64,000 nucleotides of DNA from Tateyamaria sp. syn59 (GCF_007995245.1 NZ_VCBA01000016.1:1-64000); one strand, 5' to 3'; counted from the stretch's first letter, positions 10,744 to 20,016 are shown. Numbers and translations: made by a program. Notes: generated by a model not told the origin, from the sequence alone.

Positions 10744-12771
10744 ATGGACATTCTGGCAACAGCCCTTCCTGCGCTTGGGCAAGCGTGGGTCCTGATCCTG
10801 CAACCCATCGTGCTGGGCTATCTGGTGCTTGGCGTCGTCATGGGCCTGTGCATCGGCGTCTTTCCCGGCCTTGGGGGCATTGCGGGGCTGTCACTGCTCC
10901 TGCCCTTCATGTTCGGTATGGACCCGATCCTCGGTCTGGCGCTGATGATCGGCATGGTCGCCGTGGTGCCCACATCAGACACGTTCGCCTCCGTCCTCAT
11001 GGGCATCCCCGGCTCCTCCGCATCCCAGGCGACGGTGCTTGACGGCTTTCCCATGGCGCAAAAGGGCAAGGCGGCGCGCGCTTTGTCCGCAGCCTTCGCC
11101 TCGTCGCTCTTCGGCGGCCTCGTCGGCGCCAGCTTCCTCACGATCTTCATCCTGATCGCCCGGCCCATCGTGCTCGAATTCCGCACGCCGGAACTCCTGA
11201 TGATTACGATCTTCGGCCTGTCCATGGTCGGCATCCTCGCTGGCCGGGTTGCCATCAAGGGGCTGGTCGCCGCAGGCCTCGGCATGCTGATTGGCACCAT
11301 CGGCGAAGGGGCCTCATCAGGCGACCTACGCATGTCGTCTTACAACTACCCCTACCTGACCGACGGGCTGAAGCTGGTGATCGTGGGCTTGGGCATCTTC
11401 GCCATCCCGGAAATCATCTCGCTGCTCCGTCAGGACCGCGCGATCGCCAAGGAACAATCGCTCGGCGGCGGCTGGCTCGACGGGGTGCGCGACTGGTTCG
11501 CCAATATCTGGCTGTCGGTCCGCTGCTCGATCATCGGGGTCGTCGTCGGCGTGATCCCCGGCCTCGGCGGATCGGTCGTCGACTGGATCGCCTACGGCCA
11601 CTCGGTCCAATCCACCAAGGACAAGTCGAACTTCGGCAAAGGCGAAGTGCGCGGCGTGATCGGCCCCGAAAGCTCGAACAACGCCAAGGAAGGCGGCGGA
11701 CTGGTCCCCACCCTGATGTTCGGCATCCCCGGCTCAGGTTCCATGGCGATCTTCATCGGCGCCATCGCACTGTTGGGTTCCGGCCAGATCGAGGTCGGCC
11801 CGGCGATGCTGAAAAACAACCTCGACATCACATACTCCATCGTATGGCTCCTCGCGTTGGCAAACGTCGTGGGCACCATCATCTGCATCGCGGCCTCCGG
11901 TGGGATCGCCAAGCTGACAACGATCCGCTTCGCGCTCCTCGCCCCGTTCCTGTTCATGATCATCAGCTTCGCGGCCTTCCAGTCCGGACAGAACCTGATG
12001 GACCTCGTGGCCCTCTTCGCCATCGGCTTCCTGGGCATCCTGATGCGCCGCTTTGACTGGTCGCGGCCCGCCTTCCTCATCGGCTTCGTGCTCAGCAATC
12101 CCGCCGAAACATACGCCAACCAGGCCCTGCAAATCGCCCAATCCCGCTTCCGCCGCGGCTTTGAAGAAGGGCTCGACTACATCTTCTCCCCCATCGTCAT
12201 CGTGCTGATCATCATCACCGTCCTGTCGGTGGTCATCGGCCTGCGCCAATCGAAAAACATCATGGCCGAGGGCGACGTTCAGTCCGGATCAAAACGCGCG
12301 CCCTTCCTGTTCCTGGTCGCGATCACCGCCTACGTCGCTTACGCCTTCTACGACGCCTCTTCGATCCCAAGCTTCAGCCGCGACCGCACCTTCCCCATGT
12401 TCGTCGCGGGCGTTTGCCTCGTGGGCTGCGCGGTCCTGATCATCCGCATGATGCTGAAACCCGAGACCGACACAATCTTCGCCGACCGCGAGCGGGAAGG
12501 GGATGACGCCGCCGCCACCCACGGCCTCTGGCCCACCCTCGCGTGGTTTGCCGCCCTCCTGATCCTGACGTCATTCGTCGGCTTCATCCTCGCCCTCGCC
12601 CTCTTCCTCTTCGCCTTCCTCAAACTCCGCGCAGGGCTCAGCACGGCCATGGCCGCCGGCTACACCGCCGCGGGCATCGCCTTCATGTGCGTGATGGCGG
12701 GCCTCCTGAACCGCGACTTCCCGCCCGGCCTGCTGCAAAGCTACGCCGACCTACCCTGGCCGCTGACATGA
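10744..12771 (+). CDS. Fused TctA-TctB permease of a TTT transporter
   Basis: This membrane component couples uptake of the captured acid to an ion gradient. The first about 500 residues are a complete TctA: LGVVMGLCIGVFPGLGGIAGLSLLLPF at the start, MGIPGSSASQATVLDGFPMAQKG near residue 83, and the repeat GPESSNNAKEGGGLVPTLMFGIPGSGSMAIFIG near residue 305. Residues about 520-675 form a TctB-like small subunit with four helices (KRAPFLFLVAITAYVAYAFYD to the end). In most TTT systems TctA and TctB are separate genes, as in the second system at 41.4-43.3 kb. Its stop codon overlaps the next start (ATGA at 12768). Confidence 0.9.
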   Translation: MDILATALPALGQAWVLILQPIVLGYLVLGVVMGLCIGVFPGLGGIAGLSLLLPFMFGMDPILGLALMIGMVAVVPTSDTFASVLMGIPGSSASQATVLDGFPMAQKGKAARALSAAFASSLFGGLVGASFLTIFILIARPIVLEFRTPELLMITIFGLSMVGILAGRVAIKGLVAAGLGMLIGTIGEGASSGDLRMSSYNYPYLTDGLKLVIVGLGIFAIPEIISLLRQDRAIAKEQSLGGGWLDGVRDWFANIWLSVRCSIIGVVVGVIPGLGGSVVDWIAYGHSVQSTKDKSNFGKGEVRGVIGPESSNNAKEGGGLVPTLMFGIPGSGSMAIFIGAIALLGSGQIEVGPAMLKNNLDITYSIVWLLALANVVGTIICIAASGGIAKLTTIRFALLAPFLFMIISFAAFQSGQNLMDLVALFAIGFLGILMRRFDWSRPAFLIGFVLSNPAETYANQALQIAQSRFRRGFEEGLDYIFSPIVIVLIIITVLSVVIGLRQSKNIMAEGDVQSGSKRAPFLFLVAITAYVAYAFYDASSIPSFSRDRTFPMFVAGVCLVGCAVLIIRMMLKPETDTIFADREREGDDAAATHGLWPTLAWFAALLILTSFVGFILALALFLFAFLKLRAGLSTAMAAGYTAAGIAFMCVMAGLLNRDFPPGLLQSYADLPWPLT

Positions 12772-13853
12772 CCCAGACAGCGATCCCATACCTCTTCATG
12801 CGCGGCGGCACCTCGCGCGGGCCCTACCTGAACCGCGCCGACCTGCCCGAAGACCTCGACACATTGGCTAAGGTCCTGATCGCCATGCTCGGCTCCGGCC
12901 ACGCGCTCAACATCGACGGCATCGGCGGCGGTGCGGCGGTCACGACCAAGGTCGCCATGCTCTCGCAGTCCGAAAACGACTGGGCCGACATCGACTACTT
13001 CTTCGCCCAGGTCAGCGTCGAAGACTGCCTGGTCGATTTCAAACCCACCTGTGGCAACATCCTCTCCGGCGTCGGCCCTGCCGCCATCGAAATGGGCCTA
13101 ATCCCAGCGCAAGAGGACGAAACCCAAATCAACATCCGCGCCGTCAACACCGGCGCCCGGGTCAGCGCCACCGTCCAAACCCCGGACCGACGCGTCGCCT
13201 ACGCAGGCAACGCGCAAATCGACGGCGTCCCGCACACAGCCGCACCCGTGGCGCTGCAATTCATGGACACCGTTGGCGGCGCGACCGGAGCCTTCCTGCC
13301 CACCGGCAACCTGGTCGACACAATCGACGGCATCCCCGTCACCTGCATGGACGTCGCCATGCCCATGGTCATCGCCCGCGCTTCCGACTTCGGGCTGACC
13401 GGATACGAAAGCGCCGCCGCACTGGACGACAACACCGAGTTCTTCACGCGGATGGAAACGATACGCCTGAAAGCCGGAAAACTCATGGGCATGGGCGACG
13501 TGTCAAAGTCGGTCACGCCGAAATTCGGCATCGTCGCCCCGGCCCGCGACGGCGGCACCATCGCGACACGCTATTTCATGCCATGGAAAACGCATCCCAC
13601 GATGGCGGTCACCGGCGCACAATGCCTGGCCTCATGCGTGCTGACCCCCGGCACCGTGGCGGACGCGCCCACGCCGAACGAACGCCCGGCAACAATCACA
13701 CTCGAACACGCATCGGGCCAGATCGACGTGCTGGTCGACTACGACCTGACCGGCAACGGGATCACGATCAACTCCGCCGGACTGGTCCGCACGGCCCGCA
13801 AATTGGCCGCCGGGCATGTGTTCATTCCAACGCATATCTGGGAAGGGAATTGA
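12768..13853 (+). CDS. PrpF/GalD-family isomerase (4-oxalomesaconate tautomerase-like)
   Basis: The 361-aa protein opens with IPYLFMRGGTSRGPYLNRADLP, the signature of the PrpF family, and contains the paired Cys region PTCGNILSGVGPAAIEMG (residues about 90-107) and a late CLASCVLTPGT segment. Family members shift double bonds in small tri- or dicarboxylates: 4-oxalomesaconate, 2-methylaconitate or trans-aconitate. Given the neighbouring tricarballylate-dehydrogenase-like enzyme and TTT transporter, isomerisation of an aconitate-like intermediate is a reasonable guess. The start codon overlaps the permease stop codon, so expression is coupled. The exact substrate is uncertain. Confidence 0.75.
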   Translation: MTQTAIPYLFMRGGTSRGPYLNRADLPEDLDTLAKVLIAMLGSGHALNIDGIGGGAAVTTKVAMLSQSENDWADIDYFFAQVSVEDCLVDFKPTCGNILSGVGPAAIEMGLIPAQEDETQINIRAVNTGARVSATVQTPDRRVAYAGNAQIDGVPHTAAPVALQFMDTVGGATGAFLPTGNLVDTIDGIPVTCMDVAMPMVIARASDFGLTGYESAAALDDNTEFFTRMETIRLKAGKLMGMGDVSKSVTPKFGIVAPARDGGTIATRYFMPWKTHPTMAVTGAQCLASCVLTPGTVADAPTPNERPATITLEHASGQIDVLVDYDLTGNGITINSAGLVRTARKLAAGHVFIPTHIWEGN

Positions 13854-13866
13854 CCCACGTTCAAAA

Positions 13867-13886
13867 TTGTATACAAGCGGATACAA
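13867..13886. promoter_or_regulatory. Candidate GntR-type operator inside the TTT operon
   Basis: TTGTATACAA (13867..13876) is a perfect 10-bp palindrome, followed 4 nt later by a repeat of ATACAA (13881..13886). GntR regulators of the FCD/FadR group often bind TTGTATACAA-like sites. It fills the 48-bp gap between the isomerase stop codon and the 79-aa gene, directly upstream of a good ribosome-binding site (GGAGG at 13891..13895). It may mark an internal promoter. No GntR gene is adjacent; the only one in the window is at 38.6 kb. Confidence 0.45.
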
Positions 13887-13901
13887 AATTGGAGGTGCAA
13901 G

Positions 13902-14141
13902 ATGCTCGATACGTTCGAAGACTGCGTTCTCGCCGCCCGCGCGGAACTGTCCATGGCCCGGCAACTGCTGCAGGACGAGATTTCCAACTACCCACGCCCC
14001 ATCGCGGGCTGCGACGCGCAATTCAATCACCTGCTGGCCGAACGGCAAAAGGTGCTGACAGCGATCCAATCGCTGGATGACTGCGTGTTCGTGCCCACCC
14101 CACGCTCGCCAACCCCACAGGCAGGTGTCGAGAGCCGATGA
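13902..14141 (+). CDS. Conserved-looking small protein of unknown function (79 aa)
   Basis: I do not recognise a family. The protein starts MLDTFEDCVLAARAEL, is predicted mostly alpha-helical for the first 60 residues, and has three Cys (residues 8, 37 and 61) and a Pro-rich tail. It has a good ribosome-binding site (GGAGG, 6 nt before the ATG) and its stop overlaps the start of the dehydrogenase gene (ATGA), which argues for a real translated gene. Its place between isomerase and dehydrogenase suggests a small accessory to the same pathway. It has no membrane segment or signal peptide. Confidence 0.6.
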   Translation: MLDTFEDCVLAARAELSMARQLLQDEISNYPRPIAGCDAQFNHLLAERQKVLTAIQSLDDCVFVPTPRSPTPQAGVESR

Positions 14142-15112
14142 AAGTCCACATCCTAGACGACTGGTTCAACACGCTGCGCACCCTGCCCTGCTTTGACAAA
14201 CTGGCCGCGCACGACGTCACCGTCTGGACGGACCACGAACCCGATCCCGTGACCCTCGCCCAGCGCGTGCAAGATGCCGAAGCCCTTGTCCTATTCCGCG
14301 AACGCACGAAGATTACCGCCGACCTGCTCGAACGCCTGCCAAACCTGAAACTGATCTCGCAACGCAGCGTCTACCCGCATATCGACGTCGAGGCTTGCAC
14401 AAGCACCGGCGTGCTCCTCTGCTCGAACATGCATGCAGGCACGCCCTCTTACGCCGCCGCAGAACACACTCTGGCGCTGATACTCGCGAGCTACCGCCAA
14501 ATCCCGGAACAAGTGGCCTCGATCCGAGCGGGGAACTGGCAATCCGGCGTTGGACGCACCCTACGCGGCCGCAGACTCGGGCTCTACGGCTATGGGCGGA
14601 TCGCCCAAGCGGTTGCCACGTACTCCAAAGCCATCGGCATGAATGTCCAATGGTGGGCCTCGGAAGATGGCCGCGCACGGGCACAAGCTGATGGTGAAAC
14701 GGTCGCCCCCTCACGCAACGCTTTCTTCGCAACCTCCGACATCGTCAGCGTCCACGTCCGGCTCAAACCCGCCACGCGCGGGATCATCACCGCCGACGAC
14801 CTTGCCGCCATGTCTCCGCGCAGCCTCTTCGTAAACTCATCGCGCGCGGGCCTCGTCGCACCCGGCGCGCTTGAGGTTGAGATCGCACGCGAGCGCATCT
14901 TCGCAGCCATCGACGTGTTCGACACCGAACCGCTCACCGACCCAACACACCCCCTGCTCACCGCACCAAACGTTCTGCCGACGCCGCATATCGGCTACGT
15001 CACCGAGGACGAGTTTGACCTGCAATTCTCCGACATCTTCGACCAGGTCAACGCCTACGCCAGCGGCGCCCCCATCCACATGATCAACCCCGAGGTTTGG
15101 ACCACCCCATGA
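14138..15112 (+). CDS. D-isomer-specific 2-hydroxyacid dehydrogenase
   Basis: A 324-aa NAD(P)-dependent oxidoreductase of the phosphoglycerate/D-lactate dehydrogenase superfamily. The nucleotide fold shows GLYGYGRIAQAVATYSKAIG (residues about 147-166). The catalytic triad is visible as Arg in FVNSSRAGLV, Glu in FDTEPLTDP and His in LPTPHIGYVTEDEF. The PHIGY and DTEPL wording is normal for the family. Substrate is unknown; in this operon an organic acid with a 2-hydroxy or 2-oxo group derived from the imported tricarboxylate is likely. It overlaps the 79-aa gene and the flavoprotein gene by 4 bp each. Confidence 0.85.
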   Translation: MKVHILDDWFNTLRTLPCFDKLAAHDVTVWTDHEPDPVTLAQRVQDAEALVLFRERTKITADLLERLPNLKLISQRSVYPHIDVEACTSTGVLLCSNMHAGTPSYAAAEHTLALILASYRQIPEQVASIRAGNWQSGVGRTLRGRRLGLYGYGRIAQAVATYSKAIGMNVQWWASEDGRARAQADGETVAPSRNAFFATSDIVSVHVRLKPATRGIITADDLAAMSPRSLFVNSSRAGLVAPGALEVEIARERIFAAIDVFDTEPLTDPTHPLLTAPNVLPTPHIGYVTEDEFDLQFSDIFDQVNAYASGAPIHMINPEVWTTP

Positions 15113-16578
15113 CGCACATCATCATCGCTGGCTCCGGCAACGCCGCCCTCTGCGCAGGCATCGCGGCCCTCGAAAAAGGGGCCACCGTCCTGATGCTGGA
15201 AAAAGCGGACGCGGCCCTCGCTGGCGGCAACACGAAATACACCGCAGGCGCCATGCGCTTTGCCTACGAGGACGGGGCGGACCTGATCCCACTCCTAAAA
15301 GACCCCGACGACCCTCGCCTGCCTCACACCGATTTCGGAAGCTACACGCAAGAGAAATTCGGCGCTGATCTCCTCGGCTTCAACGATGGCCGTCCGCTTA
15401 GCCCCGAACAGCAAACGCTGATCGCCGAAAGCTACGACACGCTCAAATGGCTCGGCGGTCGCGACGTCAAATTCGAGCCCATCTATTCCCGCCAGAGCTT
15501 TGAAAAGGATGGCCGCCACGTATTCTGGGGCGGTCTGACACTGGCCGCCGAAAACGAGGGCGTCGGCCTCTTCGACCAGGAACTTGCCGCATTCAAACGG
15601 CTGGGGGGAGAGATCCGCTACAATACCGCCGTCACCGACCTGATCACCGACGACGGCCACGTCAACGGCGTCATCACAAATACAGGCGAAAGGCTCAACG
15701 CCGATGCCGTCATCCTCGCCTGCGGCGGGTTCGAGGCCAACGCCGACCTGCGCCAGCGCCATATCGGCACCGACTGGGACAAGGCCAAGGTGCGCGGCAC
15801 GCCCCACAACACCGGCGACGGGCTGGTGATGGCGACCAAGCTGGGCGCAAAGGAATACGGGTTCTTCGGCGGCTGCCACGCCACGCCCATGGACCTGCAC
15901 ATGTCGGACTACGGCAACCTCGACATCCCCCCGGGCGAGCGCAAGAACTACCGCAAGATCTGTTACTTCCTCGGTGTCATGCTCAACGCAAACGGCCACC
16001 GCTTCGTCGATGAAGGGATCAATTTCCGCAACTACACCTACGCCCAGTTCGGCGCTGCCATCATGGAACAGCCGGACCACTTCGCCTGGCAGATCTTCGA
16101 CGCCAAGGTGCTGGACCTGCTCTACGGCGAATACCACTTCCACGACGCGCATTATGTCGAGGCGGACACGCTCGACGCCCTGATCCCAATGCTGGACGGC
16201 GTCGATCACGCGCAGGCCGACCAAACGCTCAACGCCTACAACGCCGCCGTGGACGACGGCACAGCCTTCGACCCCACAATCCTCGATGGCAAGGCCACCC
16301 AAGGGCTGCCGCTCGCCAAATCAAACTGGGCCCAACGGCTGGACCAGGGGCCCTTCCGCGCCTACCCGGTGACAGGCGGGATCACCTTCACCTATGGCGG
16401 GCTCAAGGTGGACCAAACTGGCGCCGTTCTGACGGACAATGACGCGCCCATTCCGAGCCTCTACGCCTGCGGCGAGCTTGTGGGCGGCGTGTTCTTCAAC
16501 GGCTACCCCGGCGGCTCAGGTCTGACCTCGGGCGCCGTCTTCGGACGACGCGCGGGCTACGGCGCAGCCTCGATCTAG
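15109..16578 (+). CDS. FAD-dependent dehydrogenase, tricarballylate dehydrogenase (TcuA)-like
   Basis: A flavoprotein of the fumarate reductase/succinate dehydrogenase flavoprotein family (489 aa). The dinucleotide-binding N-terminus is THIIIAGSGNAALCAGIAAL, and the C-terminus has GGLKVDQTGAVL, IPSLYACGELVGGVFFNGYPGGSGLTSGAVFGRRAG, closing the FAD site. TcuA oxidises tricarballylate to cis-aconitate and usually works with the membrane electron carrier TcuB. No tcuB-like gene is adjacent, so the electron acceptor is unknown. The start at 15109 overlaps the previous stop codon. It ends against the convergent LacI-type gene with a 4-bp overlap. Confidence 0.75.
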   Translation: MTHIIIAGSGNAALCAGIAALEKGATVLMLEKADAALAGGNTKYTAGAMRFAYEDGADLIPLLKDPDDPRLPHTDFGSYTQEKFGADLLGFNDGRPLSPEQQTLIAESYDTLKWLGGRDVKFEPIYSRQSFEKDGRHVFWGGLTLAAENEGVGLFDQELAAFKRLGGEIRYNTAVTDLITDDGHVNGVITNTGERLNADAVILACGGFEANADLRQRHIGTDWDKAKVRGTPHNTGDGLVMATKLGAKEYGFFGGCHATPMDLHMSDYGNLDIPPGERKNYRKICYFLGVMLNANGHRFVDEGINFRNYTYAQFGAAIMEQPDHFAWQIFDAKVLDLLYGEYHFHDAHYVEADTLDALIPMLDGVDHAQADQTLNAYNAAVDDGTAFDPTILDGKATQGLPLAKSNWAQRLDQGPFRAYPVTGGITFTYGGLKVDQTGAVLTDNDAPIPSLYACGELVGGVFFNGYPGGSGLTSGAVFGRRAGYGAASI

Positions 16579-17576
16579 GTCAGATCCGCCACCGACCCCC
16601 GTTCAATAATCCCCGCCGTCAGCAACTCATTTTGCAGCGGCGCGCCATCCTCAAGGTACGCCACGATCCGCTGCGCCACCATCTCGCCCATGCCCACGGC
16701 GGGCAGGTCGATGGTGGTCAGCGGCGGCACGATGTCCCGCGACCAGTCGAGGTTGTCAAACCCCATGACAGAGATGTCCTGCGGGATGCGCTTTCCCGCC
16801 TCGGCGCAGGCAAAATACGCCCCCAGCGCCAGCACGTCGGTCGAACACAGATAGGCGGTGAAATCCCGCGGGTCCTCAAGCGCGGCCCCTACACACGCCT
16901 TGCCACCCGCCACATCCAATGGCGCTTCGAAAAACGCCAGATGCTCAAACCGGTCGCCCACAGACGCCGCACCCGCGCGGCGGGACCGGGTCCGGTCGCT
17001 TTCGGCTAACGGCCCATGCACGACAGCCACCCGCCGATGCCCCCGGTCCGCCAGATGCTGCATGGCCCGCTCGGCCAGCAACGCATTGTCATAGCCAATG
17101 GTCGGCCGCGCACTCCGGTCGTCCCAGGCAGAGGTAAAGACGTAAGGCACCGCGCGGCGTTCCAGCATCTCCAACAACAGGTCACTGTGGTCGAGCCCAC
17201 TTAGGATCAAGGCATCAGCCCCCATACCCAACAGCTTGCGGGCGGCCGCAAGTTCCTCTGCCTCATCCGCCTTCGCAATCGCCATGATCAGCGAATACCC
17301 GCGCTCCCCCAATGTCCGTTCGACGGCCGCAATAAACTTGGCAAAAACCGAATGCTCGATGGTCGGGATGATGGCCGCCACGGCCTTCGACCGGCGGGTG
17401 GACAACGCACGCGCGGCCGGGTTCGGCAGGTAGTCCAGCCGCGCACAGGCCTCCAGCACCCGCTGCCGCGTCTCGTCGCTCACCTTGCTGCCGCCATTCA
17501 CCACGCGCGATATGGTCGCCGTGGACAAGCCCGTTTCGCGGGCAACATCGCGGATACTGACGCCAATCTTGTTCAC
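16575..17576 (-). CDS. LacI-family transcriptional regulator
   Basis: The GTG at 17576 is preceded by GGGAG at good spacing and gives 333 aa. The alternative upstream start at 17651 would swallow the operator. The N-terminal helix-turn-helix VSIRDVARETGLSTATISRVVNG and hinge region LPNPAARALSTRRS are textbook LacI. The periplasmic-binding-type effector domain follows, with ISVMGFDNLDWSRDIVPPLTTIDLP near residue 265. It is divergent from tdm with GTGTAACCGGTTACAC in between, so it is the likely repressor of tdm-tmoVWX and of itself. The effector cannot be read from sequence; a LacI regulator for a methylamine-oxide locus is unexpected. Confidence 0.9.
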   Translation of the reverse strand: MNKIGVSIRDVARETGLSTATISRVVNGGSKVSDETRQRVLEACARLDYLPNPAARALSTRRSKAVAAIIPTIEHSVFAKFIAAVERTLGERGYSLIMAIAKADEAEELAAARKLLGMGADALILSGLDHSDLLLEMLERRAVPYVFTSAWDDRSARPTIGYDNALLAERAMQHLADRGHRRVAVVHGPLAESDRTRSRRAGAASVGDRFEHLAFFEAPLDVAGGKACVGAALEDPRDFTAYLCSTDVLALGAYFACAEAGKRIPQDISVMGFDNLDWSRDIVPPLTTIDLPAVGMGEMVAQRIVAYLEDGAPLQNELLTAGIIERGSVADLT

Positions 17577-17630
17577 AAACTGCTCCCTGCCGTCCCTCGC
17601 CCTTGACCGAAGCGATTCGCGGGTGTTGAA

Positions 17631-17646
17631 GTGTAACCGGTTACAC
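17631..17646. promoter_or_regulatory. LacI-type operator between the regulator gene and tdm
   Basis: GTGTAACCGGTTACAC is a perfect 16-bp palindrome with the central CG typical of LacI/GalR operators. It lies 54 bp before the regulator start codon and 45 bp before the proposed tdm start, and could cover both divergent promoters. Confidence 0.8.
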
Positions 17647-17691
17647 CGCACCTACGTCAATGATGTGGAAACCGAACAGGGAAATAGGCTC

Positions 17692-20016
17692 GTGTTACAA
17701 CGAAGCGACAGCATTGCACCGCAGCGGGTGCGCTACCAGGGTCTGAAGGACACGTCGACCCTGCGACGCGACGTGCGGTATGGACGTATTGAACAGGTCC
17801 GCGTGCGGGCCGGGTCTGTCATCTCGCTGACCACGACAGATGGCGGATGCGATGTCTGGATCACCGCGCGGACGGACACCGCGCGCACCTTCGACACCAG
17901 CGCGTTCGAGGGTGTGACAACCGCAGGCGACGCCCTGCCAACCACCGGCTACGACACGCGCCCCATGAACGCCATGGCACACGGCCGCGACAGCACGCTC
18001 GACGCGGCGCGCGGCCTGCACATCTTCGGACCCGAGGATGCACCGGGCGAAACCCATATCGGCAAGATCACGCAGGACGCCGACCTGATCTGCATCCTGC
18101 CCGCGCAGGACGGCTTCATCGAAACGGGCGCAGGCGGGAGCGTCACGCTGACGATCCAGCCCCCCGCAGGCAACGGCTTTGACCTGGCACTGCCCGACCC
18201 GCTCGGCCACGTGGTCGACGAATGGCGGGTCAGCCGCGGCACGGCCCACGCCTATACGCTCAAAAAAGGGCAATTCGTCCAGATTATCGACGTCGAAGGG
18301 CAGCAATGCTCCGACTTCATGGCGATGCGGGCCGACGCACTGGACGGCGGGCTGGAACGCTATATCGACAGCACCGTCTCCCGCACCATGGCGCGGGGCG
18401 CCTACCCCACACCCGGCCTGCACGACAAATTCTTCGATCAGGACATGGTGCCCCTGCTGGCACTGCGCCAAGACACTGTGGGCCGCCACGACACCTTTGC
18501 ACTGGCCTGCACCGCGCGTGGCTATGAAGAGCGCGGCTTTCCCGGCCACATCAACTGCTCCGACAACATTTCGGGCGCCTTCGCCCCCTACGGCATCGGC
18601 AACCGCCGCGCGTGGCCTGCGATCAACTTCTTCTTCAACTCGTGGATCGACTGGCAACACCACCACATTGCCGCGGACGAAGCATGGTCCCGCCCCGGCG
18701 ATCACGTCACCATGCAAGCGCTCACCGACCTCGTCTGCGTCTCAACGGCATGTCCCGACGACGTGGACCCAATCAATGGATGGAACCCAACAGATGTGCA
18801 TGTCCGCATCTATGACGAAAACAGCCGGATACAGCACGCCGTCGCATGGCGCGCAAACCCCGAGGACGCAGCGCAAATGACCGCCCATTCCGCATTCCAT
18901 CCGCGCATCTCAAAACTGACCAGCAGCTACCAGGTCGCGCGCCAGCTTTGGATGCCCACGCAATACGACGCAACAGGGGCTATCGCCGAATACTGGGCGT
19001 GCAAGAACGCCGCCACACTGCAGGACATGTCGGGCCTGCGCAAATTCGACATCATCGGCCCCGATGCCGAGGAACTGCTGCAGATCTGCCTCACCCGAAA
19101 CGCGGCCAAGCTGTCCCAACATCGCGGCTTCTACGCCCTGGTCTGCGACGCACGCGGGTCGGTGCTGGACGACGGCACGCTTTTTAGGCTCGAAGACACG
19201 GCCTTCCGCTGGTGCTGCGGATCGGACAACTCCGGCCTGCACCTGCGCGAACAGGCAGCGGCCCACGGGTTGAACGTCCGGGTGCTCAGCTACGGCGACA
19301 AGATCCAGAACCTTGCCCTTCAAGGGCCCAAATCCCGCGACATCCTGCGCAAGATCGTCTTCACACAGCCCTCGCGCCCGTCGCTCGACAACCTCAAATG
19401 GTTCGGCTTCACCATCGCCAGGCTGCACGACCGCGACGGGCCGATGTTCATGCTCTGCCGCACGGGCTTCACCGGGGAACTCGGCTACGAACTCTTCTGC
19501 GACAGCGCCGACGCCGTCACCATCTGGGACGCGCTGATGGAGGCTGGCGCACCCGACGGGCTGGTGCCCATGGGCGGCAACGCCCTGGAAATGCTGCGGA
19601 TCGAAGCGGGTCTGATGATCTCGGGCGCTGAATTCGGGCCCGAGGCAGACGCTTTTGAGTCGGGGCTCGGCTTTGCCGTCGATCTGAAAAAAGAAAACTT
19701 CATCGGGCGCACCGCGCTTGAACGCAACAACACGGCACCACGGCGCAAGCTCGTGGGCCTGCACATGGCCGGCAATGAGGTGCCCGTCCATGGCGATGGT
19801 ATCTTTGTGGGACGCGAGCAGGTGGGCACGATCACCAGTGCCTGCCACTCCCCCGCACTCGGACATGCGATCTGCATGGCCCGGGTCGCCGTCGAAAACG
19901 CAGCACCCGGCACGGAATTGGAAGTGGGCAAACTGGACGGACATATGAAGCGCCTCGGCGCAACGCTTGTCGACCTGCCCTTCCTCGACCCAAAAAGAGA
20001 AAAGGCACGCGCTTGA
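17692..20016 (+). CDS. tdm: Trimethylamine-N-oxide demethylase (DUF1989-GcvT fusion)
   Basis: Tdm converts TMAO to dimethylamine and formaldehyde, and tetrahydrofolate bound by its second domain can accept the one-carbon unit. The GTG at 17692 follows AGGGA with 8-nt spacing and gives 774 aa. The DUF1989 domain (residues about 165-385) shows DVEGQQCSDF (Cys206), ALACTARG (Cys273), GHINCSDNISG (Cys289) and LVCVSTACPDD (Cys349, Cys354); three Cys are the zinc ligands in characterised Tdm. Residues about 395-765 are a GcvT-like aminomethyltransferase domain with MCRTGFTGELGYELF. The stop overlaps the start of the transporter ATPase gene. The DUF1989-GcvT order and the adjacent betaine-type transporter support Tdm; a paralogue with another methylated amine substrate remains possible. 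No tmm (trimethylamine monooxygenase) gene is in the window. Confidence 0.8.
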   Translation: MLQRSDSIAPQRVRYQGLKDTSTLRRDVRYGRIEQVRVRAGSVISLTTTDGGCDVWITARTDTARTFDTSAFEGVTTAGDALPTTGYDTRPMNAMAHGRDSTLDAARGLHIFGPEDAPGETHIGKITQDADLICILPAQDGFIETGAGGSVTLTIQPPAGNGFDLALPDPLGHVVDEWRVSRGTAHAYTLKKGQFVQIIDVEGQQCSDFMAMRADALDGGLERYIDSTVSRTMARGAYPTPGLHDKFFDQDMVPLLALRQDTVGRHDTFALACTARGYEERGFPGHINCSDNISGAFAPYGIGNRRAWPAINFFFNSWIDWQHHHIAADEAWSRPGDHVTMQALTDLVCVSTACPDDVDPINGWNPTDVHVRIYDENSRIQHAVAWRANPEDAAQMTAHSAFHPRISKLTSSYQVARQLWMPTQYDATGAIAEYWACKNAATLQDMSGLRKFDIIGPDAEELLQICLTRNAAKLSQHRGFYALVCDARGSVLDDGTLFRLEDTAFRWCCGSDNSGLHLREQAAAHGLNVRVLSYGDKIQNLALQGPKSRDILRKIVFTQPSRPSLDNLKWFGFTIARLHDRDGPMFMLCRTGFTGELGYELFCDSADAVTIWDALMEAGAPDGLVPMGGNALEMLRIEAGLMISGAEFGPEADAFESGLGFAVDLKKENFIGRTALERNNTAPRRKLVGLHMAGNEVPVHGDGIFVGREQVGTITSACHSPALGHAICMARVAVENAAPGTELEVGKLDGHMKRLGATLVDLPFLDPKREKARA

